A stretch of 64,000 nt of DNA, taken from positions 126,183 through 190,182 of the forward strand of contig MENK01000035.1 in the NCBI GenBank assembly GCA_001768235.1, read 5' to 3'. Below the pieces are notes generated by a model. It searched no databases. It saw only the letters and a program-made list of their open reading frames with translations, and had not been told where the DNA came from. Every line of letters starts with the position of its first letter. Positions within the stretch are counted from its first letter, which is position 1. Of the stretch, positions 27,079-36,626 are shown in pieces. This stretch comes from Bacteroidetes bacterium GWB2_32_14. Lineage in GTDB: Bacteria; Bacteroidota; Bacteroidia; Bacteroidales; UBA12077. A program made the translations under genes and the position numbers.

Positions 27079-29127
27079 TTATTTTATTCCGGATCCATTG
27101 CTCGTTTTTTCTCCCGGGATCACAAAATTCAGTTTCCCGCCAGCATCTTCGGCCATCAGAATCATTCCTTTCGATTCAATACCTTTAATGGTTCTTGGTT
27201 CTAGATTTACAAGGATACTTACTTGTTTACCAACAATATTTTCAGGTTTGTGATCTATAGCAATACCTGAAACAACTGTACGCACATCGATTCCGGTATC
27301 AATTTTTAATTTGAGCAGCTTATCAGTCTTTGGTACTCGTTCTGCTTCCAGAATGGTTCCCACGCGGATATCCATTTTTGAAAAATCGTCGTAAGTAATA
27401 TTTCCCTTTGCGGGATCAACTTTTACATTCGCTATTTCGTTTGCTTTTTTAGAATCCATGAGTTTTTGAATTTGTTTTTCGATTTCTTCGTCTTCAATCT
27501 TGTCGAAAAGTAATTCGGCCTGAGCAATCTGATGGCCAGTTTTCAATAAATCCGCATTTCCCGCAAGTGCCCAGTTTAGCTTTTCGATATTCAGGAAACG
27601 TCTTAGTTTTTCTGCTGTAAAAGGAATAAAAGGCTCCATGATAATCGAAAGATTTGCTGTAATCTGAAGCGAAATATTCAATATAGTCTTTACTCTTTCT
27701 TCGTCGGTTTTAATTACTTTCCAGGGTTCTGTGTCGGCAAGATATTTATTTCCCAGGCGTGCTAAATCCATCGCTGTTTTTATGGCCTCACGGAACCTGA
27801 AATTTTCAATGCTTTTTTCAAGATTTTCTTTTATAACGTCTATTTCAGCAAGCGTTTGTTTGTCGAAATCTGTTAATGCCTCACAAGCGGGTACTTTACC
27901 ACCAAAATATTTATGTGTGAGAACAATGGTACGATTTACGAAATTTCCAAATATTGCAACTAACTCACTATTGTTGCGGGTTTGGAAATCTTTCCAGGTA
28001 AAATCGTTGTCTTTTTGTTCGGGCAATGTAGTGCAAATGGCATATCGCAAAACATCCTGTTTCCCGGGAAAATCGTTCAGGTATTCATGAATCCATACAG
28101 CCCAGTTACGTGAAGTGGAAAGTTTGTCGCCTTCCAGATTCAAAAACTCGTTTGCCGGAACATTGTCAGGTAAAATATAATCACCATGGGCTTTTAACAT
28201 GGCAGGAAATATCAAACAATGGAAAACGATGTTGTCTTTTCCAATAAAATGAATTAAACGTGAATCATCACTTTGCCAGTAATCTTTCCAGTTTTTTCCA
28301 TGTTCTTTTGCCCATGCTTTAGTAGCCGAAATGTAACCAATAGGAGCATCGAACCAAACATATAAAACTTTTCCTTGTGAGTCTGGAACAGGTACGGGTA
28401 CACCCCAGTCTAAATCGCGGGTTACAGCACGAGGTTGCAAACCGGAGTTTAACCACGATTTACACTGTCCGTAAACATTGGCTTTCCAATCCGATTTATG
28501 GCTATCGATCCATTTCTCAAGCCATTCGTGCTGATATTTTTCCAAATCCAGATACCAGTGTTTTGTTGTTTTTAAAACAGGAGGATTTCCGCTGATGGTT
28601 GATTTGGGATTAATTAGTTCTTTAGGGCTTAAACTTGTCCCGCATTTTTCGCACTGGTCTCCATATGCATTTTCAAATCCACATTTGGGACAGGTTCCAA
28701 TAATATATCGGTCGGCAAGGAACTGTTGTTCCTGCTCGTCGAAAAATTGTTCTTCTTCTTTCTCAATAAATTCACCTTTTTCATACATTTTCTTGAAAAA
28801 ATCAGAAGCCGTTTCATGATGTAAAGGGTCTGATGTGCGGTGATAAATATCGAAAGCAATACCAAGTTCGGAAAAAGACTTTTTAATCATTTCATGATAC
28901 TTATCTACAATATCCTGTGGCGAAACACCTTCTTTGCGGGCACGTAAAGTAATTGGTACACCATGTTCATCGGAACCACAAATAAAAACAACATCTTCGC
29001 CTTTGAGTTTTAAATAGCGAACATATATATCGGCAGGTAAATAAGCTCCGGCAATATGCCCCAAGTGTAATGGCCCATTTGCATAAGGTAATGCTGATGT
29101 AATTAAGTATCGCTTTGGTTTTTTCAT
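27079..29127 (-). CDS. metG: Methionyl-tRNA synthetase
   Basis: 682 aa from the ATG at 29125-29127. The reading frame extends 25 codons further upstream, but those residues are not family-like, and the conserved start [20 protein letters not shown] follows this Met. The HIGH motif is HLGH (~20). The zinc knuckle is [18 protein letters not shown], and the KMSKS-like motif is KLSTSR (~336). A C-terminal tRNA-binding (Arc1p/EMAP-like) domain begins at [11 protein letters not shown] and includes [10 protein letters not shown]. It charges both initiator and elongator tRNA-Met and is a dimer in forms with this C-terminal domain. Confidence 0.97.
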   Translation of the reverse strand: MKKPKRYLITSALPYANGPLHLGHIAGAYLPADIYVRYLKLKGEDVVFICGSDEHGVPITLRARKEGVSPQDIVDKYHEMIKKSFSELGIAFDIYHRTSDPLHHETASDFFKKMYEKGEFIEKEEEQFFDEQEQQFLADRYIIGTCPKCGFENAYGDQCEKCGTSLSPKELINPKSTISGNPPVLKTTKHWYLDLEKYQHEWLEKWIDSHKSDWKANVYGQCKSWLNSGLQPRAVTRDLDWGVPVPVPDSQGKVLYVWFDAPIGYISATKAWAKEHGKNWKDYWQSDDSRLIHFIGKDNIVFHCLIFPAMLKAHGDYILPDNVPANEFLNLEGDKLSTSRNWAVWIHEYLNDFPGKQDVLRYAICTTLPEQKDNDFTWKDFQTRNNSELVAIFGNFVNRTIVLTHKYFGGKVPACEALTDFDKQTLAEIDVIKENLEKSIENFRFREAIKTAMDLARLGNKYLADTEPWKVIKTDEERVKTILNISLQITANLSIIMEPFIPFTAEKLRRFLNIEKLNWALAGNADLLKTGHQIAQAELLFDKIEDEEIEKQIQKLMDSKKANEIANVKVDPAKGNITYDDFSKMDIRVGTILEAERVPKTDKLLKLKIDTGIDVRTVVSGIAIDHKPENIVGKQVSILVNLEPRTIKGIESKGMILMAEDAGGKLNFVIPGEKTSNGSGIK

Positions 29128-29209
29128 TTTATATAAATGACTTTTATTGATTTTTACGAATATCTGGCAAATATACGAAGGAATATTTTTTTTCAAACAC
29201 ATAAACAGA

Positions 29210-29241
29210 AAAAGCTATTAGCTATCAGCTATTAGCTTTTA
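29210..29241. repeat. AGCTATTAGCTATCAGCT tandem repeat
   Basis: Three tandem near-copies of an AGCTATTAGC/AGCTATCAGC unit, related to the AGCTATGAGCTG repeats near 12719, 14592 and 16265. They lie between the divergent metG and LD-carboxypeptidase genes. A TATCTTTG -7-like box follows at 29279-29286, with no good -33 element. Confidence 0.55.
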
Positions 29242-29309
29242 GTTTGTTTTAATCATCAATCAAAAAATTTAAATTGATTATCTTTGTTAACAGTTCTAAA
29301 AACGAAACA

Positions 29310-30218
29310 ATGATTACTCCTCCAAAATTAAAACCTGGCGATAAAATAGGAATTGTTGCACCAGCCAGAAAGATTGAATTAAATGAGATTTCTTTTGCAA
29401 TTGAAGTTTTCGAAGGCTGGGGATTGAAGGTTGAATTGGGAAAAAACATTTTTAAAACTAACCATCAATTTGCCGGTACAGAAGAGCAACGGGCAGAAGA
29501 TTTTCAGGAAATGTTAGATAACCCTGAAATAAAAGCGATTTTGTGTGCAAGGGGAGGGTATGGAACAATAAAAATAATTAAGCATTTATCATTTGAAAAA
29601 CTCCTGAAAAATCCAAAATGGATCGTGGGTTATAGCGATATAACCGTAATGCATGCATACCTGAATCACAATTTAGGAATGAAATCTATACATGGTATTA
29701 TGCCTTTTAATATTCAAAAGGAAAACAAAGAGTGTGATTCGGTGATTTCGCTAAAAGATACTCTTTTTGGCAACTCGAAGAATATCTGCATTCAATCACA
29801 TGAATACAATAAACAGGGAACCAAAAATGGAATTCTGGTTGGAGGAAACCTTTCTGTATTATACAGTATTTCAGGAACAAAATATGATTTGGATTATTCT
29901 GATAAAATCCTGGTAATAGAAGATCTCGATGAATATTTATATCATATTGACCGGATGATGATGAATTTAAAATACGGGGGAAAACTGGAGAAATTAAAAG
30001 GACTTATTGTAGGCGGAATGACTGATATGCATGATAATAAAGTTGAATTTGGAAAAACTGCATACGAGATTATTCGAGACGCTGTTCAGGAATACAATTA
30101 TCCTGTTTGCTTTGATTTTCCCGTGGGGCATCAGGATAAAAATTTAGCATTAATTCTTGGCTCAGAATTTAATTTGTTGGTAAGCAAGTCGGAATCAGTG
30201 TTTGCTTTTAAAGGTTAA
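29310..30218 (+). CDS. LD-carboxypeptidase (peptidase S66, LdcA-like)
   Basis: 302 aa from the ATG at 29310 (an in-frame TTG at 29274 gives a longer frame but is less likely). It has KPGDKIGIVAPAR at the start, CARGGYGT, then WIVGYSDITVMHA with the nucleophile Ser. The Glu is in VIEDLDEYLYHIDRMM and the His in FPVGHQDKNLAL, giving the Ser-Glu-His triad of S66. Family members trim the terminal D-Ala from murein tetrapeptides in the cytosol during peptidoglycan recycling. Its 3' end overlaps the convergent DUF4412-like gene by 11 nt. Confidence 0.92.
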   Translation: MITPPKLKPGDKIGIVAPARKIELNEISFAIEVFEGWGLKVELGKNIFKTNHQFAGTEEQRAEDFQEMLDNPEIKAILCARGGYGTIKIIKHLSFEKLLKNPKWIVGYSDITVMHAYLNHNLGMKSIHGIMPFNIQKENKECDSVISLKDTLFGNSKNICIQSHEYNKQGTKNGILVGGNLSVLYSISGTKYDLDYSDKILVIEDLDEYLYHIDRMMMNLKYGGKLEKLKGLIVGGMTDMHDNKVEFGKTAYEIIRDAVQEYNYPVCFDFPVGHQDKNLALILGSEFNLLVSKSESVFAFKG

Positions 30219-30840
30219 CTTTTTCGTAATTATCAGGAATTTTAAAGATATTATCGTTAAGTGATTTGGGAGTCATTTTCTCGACGGATAATTTTGATTT
30301 TTCTGCCCTGAGTAAAGTCCGCTCTTCAACCAGAACAGGAAAAAATCCTTGCGAATCGGGTATCTTCTCGTAAAACTCGTAGAAGTTTTCTACATTATTT
30401 ATTAAATGTACGAACTTATCAAATGAATAAAAATCCGTGTTTTTTACCCAGTAGCTAATTTCTGTATTTCGCTCAATATTTTTTACTCTCCACTGATAAC
30501 AAACAGAATGGTTAATTGTACGGGAGTTTTCCGTTTTTATTATTTCAAAGTTTTTATTCGAATTGTTATCCCGGATTTTTTTATCAATCTGAGTGTACAT
30601 TTTTCTGGCCGGGCTTAATACAAATATTTCCTCGCTCGTGAGATTTATAAGTGTGGCCTGGGTGAGTGCATGATGTGTATCCAATTTATCAACACGAATA
30701 AAATCTTTTTTAACATGATAGGTAAAAAATGTAGTATCGTACTGCGAAATATAAATTAATTCTATAGTTCCCTCGAATGTATTTGTTGGATTAACCGCTC
30801 CCGAAAAAAACAACAATAATCCTGCTATGTAGCTCAACAT
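30208..30840 (-). CDS. Secreted DUF4412-like protein
   Basis: 210 aa. The N-terminal signal sequence (MLSYIAGLLLFFSGAVNPTN) is followed by FEGTIELIYISQ, YHVKKDFIRVDKL, LINLTSEEIFVLSPARKMY and a C-terminal FKIPDNYEKV. This resembles the layout of DUF4412 proteins, which have a LolA-like beta fold and no firm function; the assignment rests on pattern memory. Probably periplasmic. It is convergent with the LD-carboxypeptidase (11-nt overlap) and divergent from yraN. Confidence 0.6.
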   Translation of the reverse strand: MLSYIAGLLLFFSGAVNPTNTFEGTIELIYISQYDTTFFTYHVKKDFIRVDKLDTHHALTQATLINLTSEEIFVLSPARKMYTQIDKKIRDNNSNKNFEIIKTENSRTINHSVCYQWRVKNIERNTEISYWVKNTDFYSFDKFVHLINNVENFYEFYEKIPDSQGFFPVLVEERTLLRAEKSKLSVEKMTPKSLNDNIFKIPDNYEKVNL

Positions 30841-30938
30841 ATCAACAAAAAAGAGTTATCTTTATATAATTGGTAATAAAATGATTCTGAAAAATTAACT
30901 GTGCAAAAATAAATAAAAGTTTCATTTATTCTAAAAAA

Positions 30939-31304
30939 ATGTCAGATCATATTCTTACAGGCAAAAAAGGAGAAGAAGAGGCTGTTCGTTATCTGGTTAA
31001 AAAAGGATATAAGATTAAACAGAGAAACTGGCGGTTTAAAGTAAACGAGGTGGATATAATTGCTGAAAAGGATAACTTTTTAGTGGTTGTGGAAGTTAAA
31101 ACACGCACAAATCCTGATTTTGAAAACCCCAAAGAAGCTGTAACCAAGAAAAAACAGCGATTTATTATTAAAGCAACGGATGCATATATCCAAAAATATG
31201 ATATTGTTATGGAAGTAAGATTCGATATTGTTGCCGTTACTATTCAAAATAACAATGTGGAAATTGAACATATTGAAGATGCTTTTCAGGCATATTTATT
31301 ATAA
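30939..31304 (+). CDS. YraN/UPF0102 family endonuclease-like protein
   Basis: 121 aa, typical length. KGEEEAVRYLVKKGYKI, WRFKVNEVDIIAEKDNFLVVVEVKTR and the later KAVTKKKQRF-like stretch are the hallmarks of the UPF0102 group. The D-(I)-I-A-E...E-V-K pattern is the PD-(D/E)XK nuclease core. The cellular role is not settled; a link to DNA repair or Holliday junctions has been suggested. It is followed 11 nt later by an MmcQ-like gene and forms a two-gene unit with it. Confidence 0.92.
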   Translation: MSDHILTGKKGEEEAVRYLVKKGYKIKQRNWRFKVNEVDIIAEKDNFLVVVEVKTRTNPDFENPKEAVTKKKQRFIIKATDAYIQKYDIVMEVRFDIVAVTIQNNNVEIEHIEDAFQAYLL

Positions 31305-31315
31305 AAAGGATTTTT

Positions 31316-31681
31316 ATGAATATTGAAGAATTCAGAGAATATTGTATTTCAAAACCCGGTGTTACCGAGGAGTTTCCTTTTGACGAAACAACCCTGGTTT
31401 TTAAAGTTGAAGGCAAAATGTTTGCTCTAACCGATCTGGAAGATGAGTTCACAATCAATATTAAATGTGATCCCGAGAAAGCCATTGAGTTGCGCGAACA
31501 ATATCCCGAAAGCGTTTTACCAGGGTATCACATGAGCAAAAAACACTGGAATACAATTCTAATTGACGGGCGAATACCTGATAGTTATTTGTACCATTGG
31601 GTTAACGATTCGTACAACCTTGTTGTTAGTAAGTTGCCAAAAGCGGTAAAAGAGAAGTATTATAAAAAATCCCTGAAATGA
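31316..31681 (+). CDS. MmcQ/YjbR family protein
   Basis: 121 aa. EFREYCISKPGVTEEFPF, LVFKVEGKMFALTDL, LREQYPESVLPGYHMSKKHWNTI and the C-terminal SYNLVVSKLPK are all typical of the MmcQ/YjbR (CyaY-like fold) family. Its exact function is unknown; a DNA-binding role is often proposed. Directly downstream of yraN. Confidence 0.92.
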   Translation: MNIEEFREYCISKPGVTEEFPFDETTLVFKVEGKMFALTDLEDEFTINIKCDPEKAIELREQYPESVLPGYHMSKKHWNTILIDGRIPDSYLYHWVNDSYNLVVSKLPKAVKEKYYKKSLK

Positions 31682-31716
31682 TTTAGGATGTTTACTGTAC
31701 TAATTTTGTTTGTTAA

Positions 31717-32274
31717 TTATTCCCATTTAAATTCTATTGTTGTTGAATCTTGTCCGGCCGATAAATAGCTTGTAATACGGTAGCTTCTGCTTTTACATTT
31801 GCATAAATCGAGAGCTTTTGCAATCCATCCGGCAATCCGGTATTCAAGGGCTTTTGAAATCCCGTCAAATTTTTTAATTTTAACAATAGCCATTTTATCT
31901 CCTTTTTCAATAACTTCAATTTCCGATGGCATATAAAAGGCTTCCATTGTTCGGGTTCCCCGTTTCATCAGGTACTGTGGCGATGCTACCAGTAAAAATA
32001 CTTTGTAAATGCCGTTAAGTCCAATTTCTGCACTATACATACCCATTTCTTCACCCCCTTTTTGTGCATTTTTATTGTAGAAAAGATCAACTATTTTGTC
32101 CATTGGTTCGGTATAACCGATTTTTAAATCATACCAATCAGAAACATTTAATGTTTCAGTATAAATTTTTTGCGAATCTTTTGAAAGAGTTTTTAGCCAT
32201 TCTTCGTAGCGATTCGGGAATTTTGCTTTTACAAAATCTCGTGTTGTTTTAATACTGGTTCCTTTTACTTGCAT
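31717..32274 (-). CDS. Conserved hypothetical protein
   Basis: 185 aa from the preferred ATG at 32272-32274; the longer frame adds a hydrophobic 14-residue lead (MIFPILRFYLIFSN) that looks accidental. No known motif. Visible features are a helical first third (RDFVKAKFPNRYEEWLKTLS), then alternating strands, and a C-terminal LCKCKSRSYRI...STTIEFKWE. The size and arrangement recall DUF2378/HNOB-like or vinyl-reductase-like alpha/beta folds, but I cannot assign one. Cytosolic, single gene, convergent with the MmcQ-like gene. Confidence 0.55.
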   Translation of the reverse strand: MQVKGTSIKTTRDFVKAKFPNRYEEWLKTLSKDSQKIYTETLNVSDWYDLKIGYTEPMDKIVDLFYNKNAQKGGEEMGMYSAEIGLNGIYKVFLLVASPQYLMKRGTRTMEAFYMPSEIEVIEKGDKMAIVKIKKFDGISKALEYRIAGWIAKALDLCKCKSRSYRITSYLSAGQDSTTIEFKWE

Positions 32275-32435
32275 ATTAGAAAAGATTAAATAAAAACGCA
32301 AAATAGGAAAAATCATCCAAATTTCAACCTGAATTTGTATAATACTTCTTTTAATATGGTAAACAAACCTGATGCTGAAATAAATAGAAGCATTAAGCTT
32401 TAAATCAGCATTTAGAGGTTTAAATACAAAAATAA

Positions 32436-32488
32436 GTGTTCAAAAGCGAACATATAATTGCCCATTTATGAACAATCAAAATGCCTAG
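32436..32488 (+). promoter_or_regulatory. Tandem operator-like elements upstream of the ABC permease
   Basis: First element: a dyad TGTTC-N6-GAACA at 32437-32452. Second: ATGAACAATCAAAATGC at 32468-32484. The GTT/AAC cores are 22 bp apart when read on the minus strand. The second element closely matches one at 38512-38532, differing at few positions. A sigma-54-like promoter lies at 32538-32553. The rest of the 330-nt gap shows no gene. Confidence 0.5.
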
Positions 32489-32537
32489 CAGAGTAATCGT
32501 GTTGTGTAAAATGCAGAAAAAGAGATATTTGTATTTT

Positions 32538-32553
32538 TTGGCATGTCTTTAGC
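32538..32553 (+). promoter_or_regulatory. Sigma-54-like (-24/-12) promoter for the ABC permease
   Basis: TTGGCATG-N4-TAGC: GG (32540-32541), exactly 10 nt, GC (32552-32553), with 10 of 12 positions matching YTGGCACG-N4-TTGC. It lies 53 nt before the ATG at 32606, and the tandem operator-like elements lie about 50-100 nt upstream, as expected for an enhancer-dependent promoter. Confidence 0.5.
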
Positions 32554-32605
32554 CACGGTAAATAACTTGTTGTGCAAAATATACGAAAACTAAAAAAATG
32601 AAATT

Positions 32606-34984
32606 ATGATAAGGAATTATATAATTATAGCTATCAGGAACTCTTTTAAAAGTAGTACAACATCGTTAATTAACTTTCTTGGATTAACTGTTGGTCTTGT
32701 ATGTAGTTTCTTAATTTTTATTAATGTAACCCAAGAACTTAGTTACGATCGTTTTCATAGCAAGAAAGACCGTATATTCAGGATTCTTTCAATTGACAAT
32801 GCCCTGGGGGTTAGTAATAATGTTGTGGGAATAACGATTCCTGCCCTGGCACAAGGAATGAAAAATGAAATTCCTGATGTTGAGAATGTAGTTAGAATTG
32901 CCGGGGTTGGAAGAAGTTTAGTAAAGTACGATGAGATTACAATATATTCGGAAGATTTAATTTATTCCGAACCCAGTATTTTTCAGGTATTTGATTTTAA
33001 ATTGAAGATGGGTGATACTTCAACGTGCCTGTTAAATCCAAACACGGCAATTCTTACAGAAACTATGGCAAAGAAAATATTTGGAAACGAAAACCCCATG
33101 GGTAAAACCTTTTCGGCCGATGGAACAGATAATCTTCTTGTAACAGGTATTCTAAACGATGAGAAAAGACCAAGCCATTTTAAATTTGATATTATCATCT
33201 CAATAAACCCATCACCATCCGATTCAAATACGATTAACTTTTTAACGTCGTGGAATTCAATAGCCATGGTTGAATATGCATTACTTAAAGATCCCATGAA
33301 AAAAGATCTGGTAATTGTTGAAATGGATTCGTTGATGAGACGTCACAACGTCTTGGATGCCTGGAAAGCAACACTTCAGCCTTTGGATGAAGTTCATTTA
33401 TATTCGGGCGATATTCTTTTTGATGATTTCAACCGGGATAAAGGAAATATTAAATATGTTCAATCCCTTTCGCTGGTAGCTATAATCATATTACTTATTG
33501 CCAGTTTTAACTATATGAATCTCTCTACAGCCCGATCGGCTAAAAGAGCTAAAGAAGTAGGAGTAAGGAAAACTGTTGGAGCATACCGGCATCAAATTAT
33601 TTTACAATACATTTCCGAAGCAATAATACAGGTTCTGCTTTCAGGGATTCTTGCTTTTGGTATAGTTGATTTAATTAATAGTTTCTATCCTTTTATTGAC
33701 ACAAGCGTGTTCAAAATATTTTTTTCAACCCCGGTTAATATTGCATATTTTTTAGGATTAATTGTAGTATTGGGATTATTTTCAGGCATTTATCCATCAT
33801 TGATACTCAGTTCGTTTAGCCCGTTGGTTGTATTAAAAGGAAAATTTGAATCAGGGAAAAAAGGATTGTTCCTTCGAAGATTTCTGGTTGCTACTCAGTT
33901 TATTGCAACGTTTGTTATGATACTCGGAACAATAGTTGTTATAAATCAATTAAAGTACAGTTTAAAAAAAGACAAAGGATTCAATACATCTCAGATAATT
34001 AATATACAGTTGGATAACCAGGTTGTTTTTGAAAAATTTGAAGCCTTGAAAGAAGAGCTTCAAAAAATACCAGGGGTTACTAATGTTTCAACATCAGCAT
34101 CTATGCCCGGGCTGGGATTTGGGCGCAGGGGAATAACACCCGAAGGAGCACAAACAAAGGATACCTGGATTATTAGTGCTTTTTCGGTTGATGAAAATTA
34201 TCTTCCTTTGATGGAAATGGAACTTGTTGAAGGTGAAAATTTCCGCAAAGATATGAGTCAGCAACCTGTCCCGATAATTGTTAACGAATCCCTTGTTAAG
34301 GCTACTGGTTGGGAAAAAGGACTCGGCAAAACACTAAAATTGGGAAATGGTACAACAGCCTTGGTTGTAGGTGTTGTTAAAGATTTCCATTTTACTTCGA
34401 TGAGGCACAAGATAGAACCCGTTATGATGAATTACAGGTCTGGTGCAAATGGTGTTCTATCCATTAAGGTAGATGGGAAAAATATGAACAATACTATAAA
34501 AGAAATAGAAACAACATGGAAAAGCATAAATGTTAGTATCCCGTTCGAATATAAATTTTTCGACGAATCATTCGGTCAGCTCTTTGAAAAAGAAAAAGAA
34601 TTCTCAAAATTGTTTTTCCGCTTTACTCTGCTTTCAATATTTGTAGCAATACTTGGACTATTTGGATTAGCTGCTTTTTCTGCAGAACAACGTACAAAAG
34701 AGATTGGTATTCGAAAAACCTTTGGTGGTTCAACTCTGCAGATGGTAATTCTTCAGTTACATGAATTTATTCGATTAATATTTATTGCTATAATTTTTGG
34801 TGTTCCTTTAGCAATAGTTGTTATGAAAGGCTGGTTGCAGGGTTTTGAGTATCGTATCGGCCTGGGTGTACTTCCATTTATCTATTCAGCATTAATTATT
34901 ATCATAGTTACATTGCTTACAGTAAGTATTCAATCGTATAAAGCAGCACAAAAAAATCCTGCAGATTCGTTGAAATACGAATAG
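32606..34984 (+). CDS. MacB/FtsX-family ABC transporter permease
   Basis: 792 aa. TM1 at ~20-40 (INFLGLTVGLVCSFLIF) is followed by a periplasmic MacB-PCD region. An FtsX domain with TMs at ~285-305, ~335-355 and ~375-395 follows, then a second PCD and a second FtsX domain near the C-terminus. RSAKRAKEVGVRKTVGA and its C-terminal counterpart SAEQRTKEIGIRKTFGG are the two duplicated coupling-helix motifs. Such duplicated permeases work with a LolD/MacB-like ATPase, but none is adjacent. It has its own sigma-54-like promoter and operator-like elements upstream. The cargo is unknown. Confidence 0.9.
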   Translation: MIRNYIIIAIRNSFKSSTTSLINFLGLTVGLVCSFLIFINVTQELSYDRFHSKKDRIFRILSIDNALGVSNNVVGITIPALAQGMKNEIPDVENVVRIAGVGRSLVKYDEITIYSEDLIYSEPSIFQVFDFKLKMGDTSTCLLNPNTAILTETMAKKIFGNENPMGKTFSADGTDNLLVTGILNDEKRPSHFKFDIIISINPSPSDSNTINFLTSWNSIAMVEYALLKDPMKKDLVIVEMDSLMRRHNVLDAWKATLQPLDEVHLYSGDILFDDFNRDKGNIKYVQSLSLVAIIILLIASFNYMNLSTARSAKRAKEVGVRKTVGAYRHQIILQYISEAIIQVLLSGILAFGIVDLINSFYPFIDTSVFKIFFSTPVNIAYFLGLIVVLGLFSGIYPSLILSSFSPLVVLKGKFESGKKGLFLRRFLVATQFIATFVMILGTIVVINQLKYSLKKDKGFNTSQIINIQLDNQVVFEKFEALKEELQKIPGVTNVSTSASMPGLGFGRRGITPEGAQTKDTWIISAFSVDENYLPLMEMELVEGENFRKDMSQQPVPIIVNESLVKATGWEKGLGKTLKLGNGTTALVVGVVKDFHFTSMRHKIEPVMMNYRSGANGVLSIKVDGKNMNNTIKEIETTWKSINVSIPFEYKFFDESFGQLFEKEKEFSKLFFRFTLLSIFVAILGLFGLAAFSAEQRTKEIGIRKTFGGSTLQMVILQLHEFIRLIFIAIIFGVPLAIVVMKGWLQGFEYRIGLGVLPFIYSALIIIIVTLLTVSIQSYKAAQKNPADSLKYE

Positions 34985-35175
34985 AATGCATAAAAACCAG
35001 ATACATGAAAAAACAATTGATGTACTTGATAATTTCCCCGCATATTGGGGAACTTGAAAGCCATTTATTCGGGCATGTAATTGAGTTTGTAGTGCAATAA
35101 TCAAACAAAAATTAATATTTTACAGGGTATTTTTTAACAGGATAATCTTACCTTAAATAAATAGTACGGCAAATT

Positions 35176-36093
35176 ATGAAAAAACTAAAATTTATTACCC
35201 TGGTATTATTAATTTCAATTGCCAGGTTGAACGTTTTTGCTCAATACCATACGGTTAAAAGTCACGAACTCGATATTTATTACCGTATTTTTGGACAAGG
35301 AAACCCAATACTAATAATCGGAGGTGGCCCTGGTGATGTATCCGATCGGTATTTAAGTTTATGTGAACTACTTTCAAAGGATTATCAGTGTATTTTGGTC
35401 GATCAGAGAGGAACAGGCAAATCTGCTCCGGCGGTTTTCGATTCAACCACCATAAATATCGATCTTACTCTAAATGATTTTGAAGCCATTCGAAAACAAC
35501 TGGGATTGAAAGAATGGACTGTTCTGGGATTTTCCTATGGCGGGTTTTTATCATCTGTTTATACAGAAAAATATCCTTCTTCAGTTTCTTCTTTAATTAC
35601 ATTAGGTTCCATGGGTTTTGATTTTAGCATATTCAGGTATTTTAACGATAATATCATGTCAAAACTTTGGCAATCCGATTTAGATGCATTAAAGTATTGG
35701 TCTGATTCTGCCAGGTATGTGGCAGATCCACATCATGCAATTGTAGAAACCATTCGTGCAAAAATGCCGGGATACTTTTTTGATCGGAGAAAGGCACTGT
35801 TAGCAAATCAAAGCATGAAAGATTCTGATTTTGATTTTACTATGGGCAACTGGATTTGGATTGATATCGAAAAGAAATACATGAATCTTGGAAAAACAGA
35901 GTCAAATTTCGATAAACCGGTACTTATTCTTCAAGGCCGTCAGGATCCTTTAGGTGAATCAGCCGCGATAAATTTATCGAAATATTATAAAAACTCAACA
36001 CTTGTTTTTATCGAAAAGAGTGGACATTATTCGTGGGTTGAGCAACCCGAAAAGGTATATAATGCTATTGCCAGGTTTTTGGATGCAAAATAA
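35176..36093 (+). CDS. Secreted alpha/beta hydrolase (proline iminopeptidase-like)
   Basis: 305 aa. Signal peptide (MKKLKFITLVLLISIARLNVFAQ), then GGGPGDVSD (oxyanion-hole motif equivalent to HGGPG), LVDQRGTGKS, and the nucleophile elbow GFSYGG with Ser at ~120. The acid is probably Asp in QGRQDPLG, and the His is in EKSGHYSWVEQP. The triad is complete. GGGPG and DQRGTGKS match prolyl iminopeptidase-type S33 enzymes, but substrate is open. It is a single gene, with a short CCCC/GGGG hairpin at ~35036-35051 in the gap before it. Confidence 0.88.
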   Translation: MKKLKFITLVLLISIARLNVFAQYHTVKSHELDIYYRIFGQGNPILIIGGGPGDVSDRYLSLCELLSKDYQCILVDQRGTGKSAPAVFDSTTINIDLTLNDFEAIRKQLGLKEWTVLGFSYGGFLSSVYTEKYPSSVSSLITLGSMGFDFSIFRYFNDNIMSKLWQSDLDALKYWSDSARYVADPHHAIVETIRAKMPGYFFDRRKALLANQSMKDSDFDFTMGNWIWIDIEKKYMNLGKTESNFDKPVLILQGRQDPLGESAAINLSKYYKNSTLVFIEKSGHYSWVEQPEKVYNAIARFLDAK

Positions 36094-36135
36094 TAAAAAA
36101 AGAAATAGAGTATATTGTAATCGATTCTGAAGCAA

Positions 36136-36303
36136 TTAATCATTTGCAATAAAATCTTCTTTACTATAATTCAGAGATGTCATTACGGAGTCTTTATAAG
36201 TTTTCCCTATTGGTATCTCTATAACTGTTGAAGCAGTGAATCCAGATATCTGCGATAGTGAAACAATAAAAGATTTATGAGTTCTTATAAATTGATTATT
36301 ATA
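36136..36303 (-). pseudogene. LytTR-domain fragment (C-terminal remnant)
   Basis: The minus strand reads 55 codons without a start, ending in TAA at 36136-36138: FIRTHKSFIVSLSQISGF, then EIPIGKTYKDSV. This is the C-terminal half of a LytTR DNA-binding domain (the F.R.H.S.iv...i and IPI...YK pattern). It is cut off upstream by an in-frame stop at 36304-36306, inside the 10-bp direct repeat of the adjacent MITE-like element. It is a different paralogue from the intact LytTR gene at 36627. Probably inactive. Confidence 0.7.
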
Positions 36304-36563
36304 TTAAAAAACACTATTGTCCGGTAAAATTGAAACCAATAAAGATGTCGCAACTATGTTGCTTCATAAATTTTATAATGTATTTATCTACAAATATATA
36401 GCAACTACATTCTAATATAAATACTGCTAGCAGTAAAATCTTTGTAGAATTAAACAGTAAATAAAAATGAAGCCACTTAGTGGCAAAATCTAAGAAAAGG
36501 CTTAATATTATTCATATTACAAGGTTTAGTAAAATTTTAATCGGACACCAATGATTAAAAAAC
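36303..36563. mobile_element. MITE-like/IS remnant with terminal inverted repeats and 10-bp direct repeats
   Basis: ATTAAAAAAC occurs at 36303-36312 and again at 36554-36563. Just inside each copy are inverted ends, ACTATT-GTCCGGT-AAAATT on the left and, read on the minus strand, CATTGGTGTCCGATTAAAATT on the right. The ~240 bp between them has no transposase ORF. The TGTCCG core and a ~10-bp duplication suggest an IS4-type non-autonomous element. The direct repeat is A-rich, so chance cannot be fully excluded. Confidence 0.5.
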
Positions 36564-36626
36564 TTGAATAAGAATATTCATTAAAGTAATAATGGTTGAT
36601 TCTGAGCTGGTTTTGAAAGGAAAAAA

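Noticed and set aside
29279-29286. TATCTTTG promoter for the LD-carboxypeptidase
   Set aside because: A good -7 box but the nearest TTTG lies 32 nt upstream, too far for a -33 element; left out of the feature list.
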